Shown here: one piece after another, positions 1 through 7,600 of the stretch | Layout: the number at the start of each line of letters is the position of its first letter | Numbering within the stretch: the first letter of the stretch is position 1 | Assembly: GCA_023131935.1 (NCBI GenBank) | Contig: JAGLYY010000102.1 | Location: 1 to 12,194 of the forward strand | DNA from: Spirochaetales bacterium | Lineage (GTDB): Bacteria > Spirochaetota > Spirochaetia > JAGLYY01 | Direction of reading: 5' to 3' | Length of the DNA stretch: 12,194 nt | Program-made: the position numbers and the translations under genes | The notes under the pieces: model-generated | What the model saw: only the letters and a program-made list of their open reading frames with translations | Told to the model about the DNA's origin: nothing | Database searches by the model: none

Positions 1-2
1 AC

Positions 3-776
3 ATTTCAGGCCGATTGGAAGAATTCCGGAATGCCTGGGGGAAGGTCCCTCTTCCCGGATACACCCACATGAGGCGCGCCATGCCCACAGATTTCGGAAC
101 CTGGGCGGGTGCCTTTATCGATGCCTTCTCAGATGACCAGGTACAGCTTGCGGGGCTGTTTCATCTGATAGATCAGTCTCCCCTTGGGACAGCCGCCGGG
201 TTTGGGGTGCCCGTTCTTGATCTGGACAGAGAACTCGCGGCCCGGGAAATGGGTTTCTCCAGAGTGCAGGAAAACCCGGTCTATGCGCAGATGAGCCGGG
301 GGAAATTTGAATCCGCTATTCTACATCAATGCGGGCAGGTTTTGTTCAATCTGAATAAAATGGCGACCGACCTGATTCTGTTTTCCATGTCGGAATTCGG
401 GTTTGTCACCCTTAATCCCGAAATATGCACCGGCAGCTCGATAATGCCACAGAAAAAAAATCCCGATGTCCTCGAACTTGTAAGAGGGCAGTACCACATT
501 GTCCTGGGGGAAGAGTTCAAATTAAAGAGCCTTATCAGCAACCTGATGTCCGGATACAACCGGGATATTCAGTTGACAAAGGGACCGCTGTTCAGGGGAT
601 TGGATGCCACTATCGATTCTCTTCGAATCATCTCCCATGTTTTGCCCCTTATTTCCGTTGAGCCCGCGAAATGTGCCCTCAGTGATGAGTTGTTCGCTAC
701 CGAGAAGGTGTACCGGCTTGTGAAAGCGGGGGTGCCCTTCCGGGAGGCCTACCGGATAGTTGCCAGGAAGCAATAA
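3..776 (+). CDS. argH: Argininosuccinate lyase, C-terminal part (5' end outside window)
   Basis: Argininosuccinate lyase splits argininosuccinate into arginine and fumarate, the last step of arginine synthesis in the cytoplasm. The frame is open from the left window edge (reading I-S-G-R-L-E-E before the first possible TTG at 15), so the start lies upstream. Visible motifs are the conserved T-H-M segment of the first signature region (YTHMRRAMP), the SPLG turn, and the fumarase/aspartase superfamily signature GSSIMPQKKNPD, which holds the catalytic serine and the lysine and asparagine that contact substrate. YNRDIQLTK follows, as in the family. The visible part is about 257 residues. It stops soon after VPFREAYRIV, where classical ArgH proteins run on for about 50 more residues, so the C-terminal domain is of a short type or trimmed. 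No strong terminator follows. Identity as a lyase of this superfamily is near certain; the argH assignment is strong. Confidence 0.93.
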   Translation: MSGRLEEFRNAWGKVPLPGYTHMRRAMPTDFGTWAGAFIDAFSDDQVQLAGLFHLIDQSPLGTAAGFGVPVLDLDRELAAREMGFSRVQENPVYAQMSRGKFESAILHQCGQVLFNLNKMATDLILFSMSEFGFVTLNPEICTGSSIMPQKKNPDVLELVRGQYHIVLGEEFKLKSLISNLMSGYNRDIQLTKGPLFRGLDATIDSLRIISHVLPLISVEPAKCALSDELFATEKVYRLVKAGVPFREAYRIVARKQ

Positions 777-1032
777 TTCCACCTGAGTGTTACGAAGCCT
801 GCAGTTTTTCGTCCTGCCAGCCAAAACTGAAGCATGAATCGCTATCTTCAGCCATATAATAGAATTATAAAAAAGGAATAACACTGCAATAGGTATGGGA
901 ATCATCATGGATCGCCTCAATAATGACTATTTCATCACTCCACGATGGAACTTCTCTACATCGCAGTCTCTGAAGTGAATCCCGGCGGCCTGGCATACTA
1001 CCGGCATTTGCGTTAATAGAGTTATTAATTCT

Positions 1033-2250
1033 TCACTGTTTTCCAAGAAGCCAGTCAATTATATTCAATCTTTTTATTCCCGATCTTTCACCGGGAAGGA
1101 TTGTATCCATTGAAAGGACATATTTAGGGTAGTTATCAGGTAAACTTTCGAGCGCACTGAACTCCCGGTTAATCGTCTCAGGGCCGCTTAGAAGATAGCA
1201 GACCTGTATATAGAGTCTCTCATTCTGTTTTTCGGCGACGAAATCAATTTCTTTCTGTCCCCATTTGCCCACGGAAATACGGTAACCTCTGCTCAGTAAT
1301 TCAAGAAAAACGACATTCTCCAGTACGCCGCTAATATCATTGTCCTTGTAACCGATCATACCATGCCGAAGTCCTATGTCACCCGAATAATATTTTTCAT
1401 GGTATTCGAGATGACGCAAGCCTTTCAGGTCATAGCGTCGGACAGGATAGCTGAGGAATGCCTGCTCGAGATAAGCAAAATAATTCTGGACCCTGTCTAC
1501 GGAAATATTGATTTTCTGATTTTTCAAATATTCACTGATCCTTTTTGCTGATGTTATGTTTCCGCAGTTATCGAAAAGAAACCGCACGATCTGTTCCAAC
1601 TGTGCCGGTTCCCGGATTGCATGTCTGGATACTACATCCTTGAAGAGAATTGTGCTTATCAGGGAATTCAGATATTGAAAGACAATGTCCTCTTCTAAAG
1701 GAAATACGTGGATTCCTGGGAAGCCTCCAAATTTGAGAAAATCTTGAAATTCCACGGGGCTTTGCTTCCTATTTCCAATGGTTTCCCTGAACGTCACATA
1801 TTCACTGAAGGTGAGGGGATAGACCGGTATTTCTACGTACCTTCCAGATAACAATGTAGCTAATTCGGATGAGAGCAGTCTGGCGTTGGATCCTGTTATG
1901 AAGATATCCGTCTCACCGTCGGCTAAAATGGATGAGACAGCACGCTCCCACTCCTCGATTTCCTGAACCTCATCGATGAAGATATAGGTAACGCCTTGAG
2001 ATACAGTTATCCGTGCGGTAATGAATTGATGCAAATCCCGGTAATTCTTAATAGAGTCGAATTCTAAAGACTCTTTGTTAATCCAGATGAATTGCTTCTC
2101 ATCAATTCCTGAATACAATAGTTGATTCTTAATGAGTTGCAATAAGCTGCTTTTTCCACATCGCCGGACACCGGTGAGTACTTTTACCACCGGTTTGTTA
2201 ATGAAGACCTTGATTTTTTCCAGGTATTTAGGCCGTGAAACAAGTTTCAA
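1033..2250 (-). CDS. AAA-family ATPase with C-terminal DUF4143 domain
   Basis: A stand-alone P-loop ATPase of the AAA_14/DUF4143 type, 405 residues from the start chosen here. The Walker A motif is GVRRCGKS (residues 27-34) and Walker B is YIFIDE (89-94). ITGSNARLL follows as the sensor-like strand, then SGRYVEIPVYPLTFSEY, a hallmark of this family. The C-terminal third carries KEIDFVAEKQ...YIQV, the core of DUF4143, which is related to PD-(D/E)XK nuclease folds. The frame stays open 44 codons further upstream, but I start it at the TTG at 2250. An AGGAG (2257-2261) sits 6 bases before that TTG, the protein then begins M-K-L-V-S-R-P-K-Y as in relatives, and the promoter at 2279-2307 would place transcription start downstream of the longer ATGs. 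The function of the family is unknown; many copies are mobile or strain-specific. It is convergent with argH and divergent from the gene at 2460. Confidence 0.88.
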   Translation of the reverse strand: MKLVSRPKYLEKIKVFINKPVVKVLTGVRRCGKSSLLQLIKNQLLYSGIDEKQFIWINKESLEFDSIKNYRDLHQFITARITVSQGVTYIFIDEVQEIEEWERAVSSILADGETDIFITGSNARLLSSELATLLSGRYVEIPVYPLTFSEYVTFRETIGNRKQSPVEFQDFLKFGGFPGIHVFPLEEDIVFQYLNSLISTILFKDVVSRHAIREPAQLEQIVRFLFDNCGNITSAKRISEYLKNQKINISVDRVQNYFAYLEQAFLSYPVRRYDLKGLRHLEYHEKYYSGDIGLRHGMIGYKDNDISGVLENVVFLELLSRGYRISVGKWGQKEIDFVAEKQNERLYIQVCYLLSGPETINREFSALESLPDNYPKYVLSMDTILPGERSGIKRLNIIDWLLGKQ

Positions 2251-2278
2251 TATCTTCTCCTGTATGCGAACATATAGT

Positions 2279-2307
2279 ATTATAATGCTAAATATACGTT
2301 TATACAA
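2279..2307 (-). promoter_or_regulatory. Sigma70-type promoter of the AAA/DUF4143 gene
   Basis: Read on the minus strand, TTGTAT (2302-2307) is followed after exactly 17 bases by a perfect TATAAT (2279-2284). Expected transcription start is near 2272, giving a leader of about 20 bases that contains the AGGAG before the TTG start at 2250. Spacing and match are close to ideal. Confidence 0.7.
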
Positions 2308-2411
2308 GAAGAATTTTAGCATGGATGTCGATACCGCCGTCGATTTTAATAATAATCTGCCCGAAATCGGGTAAAAAATCAAACAATTCTTTCTGAATTC
2401 AGATAAATATA

Positions 2412-2439
2412 TTGAAATGATTTAATTTATCCTCATACT
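2412..2439 (+). promoter_or_regulatory. Possible promoter of the small gene at 2460
   Basis: TTGAAA (2412-2417) and CATACT (2434-2439) are separated by 16 bases. The -35 matches consensus at 5 of 6 positions, the -10 at 4 of 6. The predicted start of transcription would lie only a few bases before the AAGGAG ribosome-binding site at 2448-2453, which is tight, so this is a weak call. Confidence 0.3.
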
Positions 2440-2459
2440 GGTACTCTAAGGAGATGCTG

Positions 2460-2645
2460 ATGGAAAAGATGGAGCTGGGCGAAGAATTCGAAAACTATCT
2501 TCTGTCTTCTTTTCCGATAGACAGGAAAGAGCTTCACCGTTTATTAGATGAAATCGGCGGGTATTATTCAAAGACTGCGAATGAGTATATAGTTGCGCGC
2601 CATGCAAGACTTCAACTGGAAGGTCATAAAAATGATTGTATTTAG
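2460..2645 (+). CDS. Small protein, apparently 3'-truncated at a fusion junction
   Basis: A 61-residue reading frame with a clear AAGGAG (2448-2453) six bases before the ATG at 2460; an in-frame ATG at 2454 abuts the site and is less likely. The protein is acidic and helical. Its end, EYIVARHARLQLEGHKND, resembles from memory a group of small uncharacterised bacterial proteins with a pattern like Y-I-x-x-R-H-x-x-L-Q-x-x-G-x-x-N-x-x-I-Y that continues for some 30 residues more. Here the frame hits TAG just at the point where that continuation should begin, and the next bases read as the interior of glmS. I infer that this is the 5' half of such a gene joined to a decapitated glmS. Its function is unknown. 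The stop overlaps the first possible glmS-frame start (TTG at 2636) by 10 bases, so coupled translation is possible. Confidence 0.6.
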   Translation: MEKMELGEEFENYLLSSFPIDRKELHRLLDEIGGYYSKTANEYIVARHARLQLEGHKNDCI

Positions 2646-4021
2646 AAGGAACATATGGACTTGTTGTAATATTTAACGATCAAACTGATTTGCTTATGGG
2701 TGCGCGGAATGGAAGTCCCCTTGTAGTAGGGGTCGGTGACGGGGAGATGTTTCTGGCTTCTGACGCGGCAGCATTTATTGGTTTATCCAGACAAGCAATT
2801 TTTCTTGAGGATGGAGAGCTGGTTATTATAAGGAAAAATAGCTACAGAACTGTCAATCAACAGAATCTTGAAATAAAAAAAGAGATTGAAGAAATTGATA
2901 TTGAAGAAAAAAGTGCGGGGAAGGGTGATTTTCCCCATTTTCTGTTGAAGGAGATATTTGAGCAGCCTGAATCTATAACCCGCGCGTTGGGAAGCGGGGG
3001 AAGGCTGATTAAGGAATACGGTACCGCGAAATTGGGCGGTCTTAATCTCGAGAAGCGGGATTTTTTTGATATAAATCATATCCGGATAATAGGGATGGGA
3101 ACAGCATATTATGCCGGGATGGTTGGGGCCTCATGTATTGAGTCTCTCGCAAGGATCCCTGTTACGGTTTCCGACGCCTCTGAACTAAAGCTCTCAAATC
3201 CAATCATTACAAGAGACACCCTTTATCTGGCGGTCAGCCAATCCGGTGAAACCGCTGATACAATTGCGGCTGTAAAAGAGATTCAGAATAGAGGGGGAAG
3301 GGTTCTCGGAATTGTTAATTCCGTCGGATCTACACTGGCAAGGATGACTGAAGGGGGCGTGTATATACATGCCGGCCGGGAGGTTTCTGTCGCGAGTACG
3401 AAAGTTTTTACAGCACAGGTTACAGTTTTGTTTTTACTGGCGCTGCTTATTGGAAGGATGAGGGATATTTCATTATCTAAAGGGAAAAGACTTGTTGAAG
3501 AAGTTATGACCATCCCAGAAAAACTTAGAAGTATTCTCATGATGAATGAAGAGATAAAAGCCATTGCCGCGACTTGTACCGGCGCTGAAAGTGTTTTATT
3601 TCTTTCCAGAGGGATAAACCATGCAGTTGCCCTTGAAGGTGCATTGAAACTCAAAGAGATCACCTATATCCATGCCGAAGGATTTTCCGCGGGGTGGCTT
3701 AAACATGGCCCCCTTGCTCTTGTATCTAAAGGAACTCCCTGCGTTTTTATCGCGGTTGAGGATAATACATTTGAAAAAACAATTGGAAATATTCAGGAAG
3801 TAAAAGCACGGCAGGGGAGGATTATTTTGATAACCGATTCAGACAATCCGGAAGTTCATTCGCTCGCGGATGATTTGATAATTATCCCGAAAACGGATCC
3901 TGTTCTTTCACCAATATTGACAGTAGTTCCCCTTCAGTTGTTTTCATACTATATAGCCGAATTATTGGGAAGAGATATCGACCGGCCCAGGAATCTTGCA
4001 AAGAGTGTAACTACCGAATAA
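2636..4021 (+). CDS. glmS: N-terminally truncated glutamine-fructose-6-phosphate aminotransferase
   Basis: Full GlmS makes glucosamine-6-phosphate from fructose-6-phosphate and glutamine, the entry to peptidoglycan and LPS amino sugars. This copy has 461 residues against about 608 in E. coli. It begins at Y-L-E-G-T-Y-G, inside the glutaminase domain, so the catalytic N-terminal Cys, the HTRWATHG-type segment and the HNG and DTE segments are all absent. The tail of that domain (ARNGSPLVVG, FLASDAAA) remains. Both SIS domains are complete: SQSGET (201-206), VASTK (252-256), ALKLKE with K338 and E341, KHGPL with H357, and the C-terminal LAKSV loop with K456. These align with E. coli K485, E488, H504 and K603 at a constant offset of 147. 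The G-T-S of the first SIS domain is G-T-A here. TGA lies directly before the TTG at 2636. Without a glutaminase it cannot use glutamine; it may be a pseudogene, or express an isomerase-only protein if translated. Confidence 0.85.
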   Translation: MYLEGTYGLVVIFNDQTDLLMGARNGSPLVVGVGDGEMFLASDAAAFIGLSRQAIFLEDGELVIIRKNSYRTVNQQNLEIKKEIEEIDIEEKSAGKGDFPHFLLKEIFEQPESITRALGSGGRLIKEYGTAKLGGLNLEKRDFFDINHIRIIGMGTAYYAGMVGASCIESLARIPVTVSDASELKLSNPIITRDTLYLAVSQSGETADTIAAVKEIQNRGGRVLGIVNSVGSTLARMTEGGVYIHAGREVSVASTKVFTAQVTVLFLLALLIGRMRDISLSKGKRLVEEVMTIPEKLRSILMMNEEIKAIAATCTGAESVLFLSRGINHAVALEGALKLKEITYIHAEGFSAGWLKHGPLALVSKGTPCVFIAVEDNTFEKTIGNIQEVKARQGRIILITDSDNPEVHSLADDLIIIPKTDPVLSPILTVVPLQLFSYYIAELLGRDIDRPRNLAKSVTTE

Positions 4022-4096
4022 TCAGTCGGATAAATAGACTTGATTTGGCTTGAATGTCCGGTGAATTGCTCGGCGCAATGCTCGGTAAATCATCTC

Positions 4097-4882
4097 TCAA
4101 TCAGCAGTTTCTTTGGCAGTGGCGCCATTTATCAGTTTTTTTATTCCTTCAACAACCTTCTCAAAGAACGTTCCGGCTTCCTCTTTCGCTGCTTCGTAGG
4201 TTTCCCTGGCCTTCCGGCCTACAGCTGTGCTCATGGTGTTGTCCACCATCTCCTTTCGCGCCTTCTGCTCCTCTGCTTCGGGGAAACTCTTTGCCCAGTC
4301 CTTTGCATCATCGTAAAGCGAAAGGGTACCCGATTCCAGGGATTCAAGTGTCGTCGTGAAATGGGCGTCTAGGATGGTGTACATCTCGCGATTATAGTGT
4401 TCCAGCTCAGCAGGTGATAATCGCCGCTTGTAATCGTCCAGGGCATTGTAGTACTTCCTGGCGTAGCCGCTGAATCCTTTGTCGACCTTCTCCAGGTAGT
4501 AGGTAAGATCGGTGGTGATCTTTTCATAGGAGGTAAAGGGCCGGTATTGGAGCACGTAGATAAAGACACTGAGTGCCGCTACGGATCCCAGGACAGCGAG
4601 GGTGATGTTGATTACCCTCTTCTTCCGGGCTCTCTGTATGCTGAGGGTCCGTTCCGGATCAATCAACCGCTCCTGGAGGATCTGGATAAGCATGTCCCGT
4701 TCAGAGGGGGTAAGGTCTTTCTGCTCCAGTTCGTCCCTGAAAATATCCAGGAACGCCCCTGTGTAATCCTGGATCTCTTTTGTTCGTTCTATGTGCTCAA
4801 CTTCCTTGAGGGTTTCAGCGTAAGCTTGTTTGTACAGGCGATCGTATCGCGGGTCGTCTATCACTCGGATGCTCTTTTTCAT
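4097..4882 (-). CDS. Single-pass membrane protein of unknown function
   Basis: A 261-residue protein when started at the ATG at 4882 (M-K-K-S-I-R-V). The open frame continues 33 codons upstream, but that stretch reads poorly as protein, and a GGGAG lies 12 bases before this ATG. Residues 1-85 are charged and mostly helical. A basic patch R-A-R-K-K-R (84-89) precedes one hydrophobic segment at about 90-111. Residues 120-261 are again charged and strongly helical, rich in Glu, Lys and Tyr, and end in a lysine- and alanine-rich tail. The positive-inside rule suggests N-terminus in the cytoplasm and the C-terminal 150 residues outside. I recognise no family. It lies downstream of the accessory secA-like gene on the same strand, separated by a hydrolase remnant and about 100 bases, and may be transcribed from the weak promoter at 4958-4985 or by read-through. 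It is convergent with glmS. Confidence 0.72.
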   Translation of the reverse strand: MKKSIRVIDDPRYDRLYKQAYAETLKEVEHIERTKEIQDYTGAFLDIFRDELEQKDLTPSERDMLIQILQERLIDPERTLSIQRARKKRVINITLAVLGSVAALSVFIYVLQYRPFTSYEKITTDLTYYLEKVDKGFSGYARKYYNALDDYKRRLSPAELEHYNREMYTILDAHFTTTLESLESGTLSLYDDAKDWAKSFPEAEEQKARKEMVDNTMSTAVGRKARETYEAAKEEAGTFFEKVVEGIKKLINGATAKETAD

Positions 4883-4957
4883 GGGGAATGCAATCTCCCT
4901 TCCCATTCTGACATTCCAGCAGAGGTGCTCGGGCTTCAGTTGTTCCGTCTTATGGAT

Positions 4958-4985
4958 AATATACCGACTATGCGGACTCAATCAA
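4958..4985 (-). promoter_or_regulatory. Possible promoter of the membrane protein gene
   Basis: On the minus strand, TTGATT (4980-4985) and TATATT (4958-4963) are 16 bases apart. The -10 is a 5 of 6 match and the -35 a 4 of 6 match. It sits right at the stop codon of the hydrolase remnant, about 75 bases before the ATG at 4882. Moderate to weak evidence. Confidence 0.3.
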
Positions 4986-5128
4986 AGGTGTTTCTTGAGA
5001 AACTCAATCTGATCGCTGATACTCCGCTCGAAGTCTTCACCCACATAGATGGCGAAATGATCGATGGGATATCTCTCCACCTCCACCAGGTCCCCCGGAA
5101 TTTTAGCCGGTGTCACCGGCGATTCCAT
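4982..5128 (-). pseudogene. C-terminal remnant of an alpha/beta hydrolase
   Basis: After the secA-like stop, a shifted frame encodes about 48 residues from an ATG at 5128 to a TGA at 4982-4984. Its core, ERYPIDHFAIYVGEDFER followed by a D-Q-I-x-F-L-K-K-H-L ending, is the typical end of alpha/beta hydrolases of the dienelactone/dipeptidyl-peptidase-like group. The catalytic histidine is followed by F-x-I-Y-V-G-E-x-F-E-R. The nucleophile-serine and acid parts, some 200 residues or more, are absent: upstream of this piece lies the secA-like gene. The remnant overlaps that gene's last 16 bases in another frame. I infer that a deletion or insertion joined the secA-like gene to the 3' end of a hydrolase gene. 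It is unlikely to be a working protein. Identification rests on motif memory and not on a search. Confidence 0.6.
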
Positions 5129-7548
5129 GGAAACCAGGTCGCCTTTTTCAATCCCGCCAGAAGATACAGCGGCCAAAGGAAGACTAACTGAATTGCCGCC
5201 AATGCGCTCGTTCCAGTGTCCATCCCGAAGAGCGAAACCTTGAACGAAGGAAAGGGATTATCGTTGATGAGGTAGGTCCAGGTGCCGGATGATCCGGAAA
5301 GTTCCTGCTCCAGCTGTTCAATACCACCGTTCCTGAAATCCACCCCAGCGAACCGCTCGGCGGTCCTTGAAACAGCAGATTTAAGGCCTGCGTCAAAAGC
5401 CGCTGTGGCATCGTTGAGAAATTCCAGTATGGGATCCCGTTTCCCCAGGCGCCGGAGGTGGATTCCCTCCCGGACTTCATCCGCCCAGGCGAGGTGATCG
5501 CTCCAGAACGAATCGAGGGATTTAACGAATAGATGGATCAGCAGGTTCGAAGCTGTTTCCTCATCATACATCCCGATGATCTCCCGGATTGTTTCGTCAC
5601 ACCGAACCAGGAGCTCTTCGGGAAGGAGGCCCTCAACGAGTGCGTCGTCACGGAGTTCCTGAAGCTTCTTCCGCTGCAGCTCAATGAGCGCGGTATACCG
5701 CCTGAGTGTCCGGCGCATCTGGAAGTGCTGATCCTCGATGATCCGCTGCGCCCGGCGGATCTCCCTGGCCACAACCTGGTTCTGAATGGGACCCGAGTCC
5801 CGGGATTCGAGATACTCCCGGGGAATGAACTCGGTAACAGCATACCGCTGGATGAGATCATCCTCCAGGCTGATGAAGAACCGGCTGGACCCTGGATCCC
5901 CTTGCCTTCCGGCACGCCCCCGCAACTGGTTGTCGATACGAACGCTCTCGTGCCGGTTCATACCGATGACATAGAGTCCTCCGAGGTCGATGATCTGTTC
6001 CCTGTGCATTCCATTGGGACCGCCTAACTGGATATCCGTACCACGGCCGGCCATATTTGTGGAAATCGTCACCGCTTCGAGCATCCCCGCCCGGGCAACG
6101 AGGACCGCTTCCTTTTCATCGTTCTTCGCGTTCAGCACCTCGTGGGGGATTCTCCGGTTTTCAAGGAGTTCCGATATCTCCTGGGATTCCTTAACGGACC
6201 GCGTCCCCACCAGTACCGGCCGGCCTGACCTGTGGGCTCCCTCGATCTCCTCGAGCATGGCCGACACTTTTGCACCATGAGTGGTAAACACCAGGTCCTG
6301 CAGGTGCTCCAGTCGATCCGGTGCATGGGGAGGGATGATCACCGTATTCAAGTCGTAGAAAGTTTTGAACTCATCGGCGGCTGAAACAGCGGTTGCCGTC
6401 ATGGCGGCGATATTCGGGTATTGATTGATGAAGTGCTGCACCGTGATGGATCCGCATACCTGCCCCTCCTCCTGAATGTGCAGCCCTTCTTTCACCTCCA
6501 GGGCGGTTTGAATTCCATAGGGCCAGCGACGCTTTTCGGCAATCCTGCCGGTGAACTCATCAATCAGCTCGATTCTTCCCTCTTTTATTATGTAATCGAT
6601 GTCCCGAAGCAGGAGATAGTGTGCGTGAAGGGCCACATTCACCCCTGCATATACCTGGATGGAATCCTCCTCGTGGATCCCCCCGCAACCGAGCAGCCGC
6701 TGTACCTTCGACTGTCCCTCGAGAGTGAGGAAGCAGTTGCGGTTATTCCTGCCTACAGTGAAGTGCTGATGCCTCCGCAGTGACCGCACAACCTCGTCGA
6801 TTGTCTCCGGATCGATCCCCGGCCGGTCTGTTTCCCGCGCAATAACCAGAGGGACCCGGGCTTCGTCGATCATGATGAAATCAGCCTCGTCGACGATACA
6901 CATGTGAAAAGGCCTCTGCACACGGCTTTCAGGATCATACATCAGGCTGTCGCTGAGGAAATCGAAACCCGCCTGCTTGGCCGTCAGATAGGTGATGTCC
7001 GCCCGGTATGCTCTCTGCTTTTCCGCGGCATCCATCTGCTCCTGTACCCAGGCCACCGAAAGACCGAGAAACCGGTAAATCTCTCCCATCCAGACCGCAT
7101 CGCGTTTTGCGAGGTAATCGTTGGCGGTGAGTACATGGATCCCCCTTCCCGCCAGTGCATTCAGGAAGACAGGGAAGACCGCCGCAAGGGTCTTCCCCTC
7201 TCCGGTACGCATCTGCGCCAGGTTCCGCTGGTGCAGCACGATTCCGGTAATGAGCTGCTCATCAAATGGGGTGATATTCAGTATTCTGCAAACCGTTTCC
7301 CGGACCAATCCGAAAGCCTCCGGCAGCAGGAGATTCAGCGAGTGGCCGTCGAGGGCTTTTCGCCTCAATTCAGCAGACACTGTTTTCAGCTGATCGTCTG
7401 AGAACGTGCTGAAATCCCGGTTGAGAATTTCGCCGACTATCCTGTTATATGGTTCGAGGTTGGTTTCTATGGTAATGCCTTGATACCGTTTTACCGCAAA
7501 CCGCAGCCGGTCTATCTGTCTCAGCCTGTTTCGTACTCTGTTGTTCAT
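5113..7548 (-). CDS. Accessory SecA-like preprotein translocase ATPase
   Basis: SecA drives proteins through the SecYEG channel by ATP hydrolysis. This 811-residue copy has the Q-motif region PFDEQLITGIVLHQ (94-107), Walker A TGEGKT (115-120), TANDYLAKRDA (141-151), the DEAD box VDEAD (219-223), the preprotein cross-linking insertion (about 225-370), MTATA (383-387), GRGTDI (501-506), QLRGRAGRQGDPGSSRF (541-557) and the IRA-type scaffold FWSDHLAWADEVREGIHLRR (681-700). It differs from housekeeping SecA. The conserved L-x-Y-D-D-V-x-N-x-Q-R stretch after the helical scaffold reads LRRYTALIELQRKK. The C-terminal zinc-binding SEC-C motif is missing, and a hydrophobic segment (about 780-800) forms the tail. 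That suits a second, specialised SecA, possibly membrane-anchored. AGGAG (7554-7558) stands 5 bases before the ATG. It lies 52 bases downstream of the small membrane protein, probably in one transcript. Confidence 0.88.
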   Translation of the reverse strand: MNNRVRNRLRQIDRLRFAVKRYQGITIETNLEPYNRIVGEILNRDFSTFSDDQLKTVSAELRRKALDGHSLNLLLPEAFGLVRETVCRILNITPFDEQLITGIVLHQRNLAQMRTGEGKTLAAVFPVFLNALAGRGIHVLTANDYLAKRDAVWMGEIYRFLGLSVAWVQEQMDAAEKQRAYRADITYLTAKQAGFDFLSDSLMYDPESRVQRPFHMCIVDEADFIMIDEARVPLVIARETDRPGIDPETIDEVVRSLRRHQHFTVGRNNRNCFLTLEGQSKVQRLLGCGGIHEEDSIQVYAGVNVALHAHYLLLRDIDYIIKEGRIELIDEFTGRIAEKRRWPYGIQTALEVKEGLHIQEEGQVCGSITVQHFINQYPNIAAMTATAVSAADEFKTFYDLNTVIIPPHAPDRLEHLQDLVFTTHGAKVSAMLEEIEGAHRSGRPVLVGTRSVKESQEISELLENRRIPHEVLNAKNDEKEAVLVARAGMLEAVTISTNMAGRGTDIQLGGPNGMHREQIIDLGGLYVIGMNRHESVRIDNQLRGRAGRQGDPGSSRFFISLEDDLIQRYAVTEFIPREYLESRDSGPIQNQVVAREIRRAQRIIEDQHFQMRRTLRRYTALIELQRKKLQELRDDALVEGLLPEELLVRCDETIREIIGMYDEETASNLLIHLFVKSLDSFWSDHLAWADEVREGIHLRRLGKRDPILEFLNDATAAFDAGLKSAVSRTAERFAGVDFRNGGIEQLEQELSGSSGTWTYLINDNPFPSFKVSLFGMDTGTSALAAIQLVFLWPLYLLAGLKKATWFPWNRR

Positions 7549-7600
7549 ATCTACTCCTGTGGTATGAGAATGGTCAGGGCGGAAGCCCCGGGCAGTAGAA

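Noticed and set aside
802..829. Inverted repeat CAGTTTT / AAAACTG after argH
   Set aside because: Seven-base arms of A/T with a 14-base loop and no T-tract; too weak for a terminator.
522..920. Open frame of 132 codons on the minus strand
   Set aside because: It is antisense to argH, which has unmistakable motifs; the product has no recognisable pattern.
2361..2372. Palindrome CCCGAAATCGGG near the divergent promoters
   Set aside because: Only a 12-base palindrome with no second site; it could be an operator but nothing supports it.
4547..5191. Open frame of 214 codons on the plus strand
   Set aside because: It runs antisense across the membrane protein, the hydrolase remnant and the secA-like end. 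These carry recognisable features; this one does not.
5533..6027. Open frames on the plus strand inside the secA-like gene (also 6421-6783 and 6904-7401)
   Set aside because: They are shadows of a G+C-rich conserved gene on the other strand; the products are proline-rich and without motifs.
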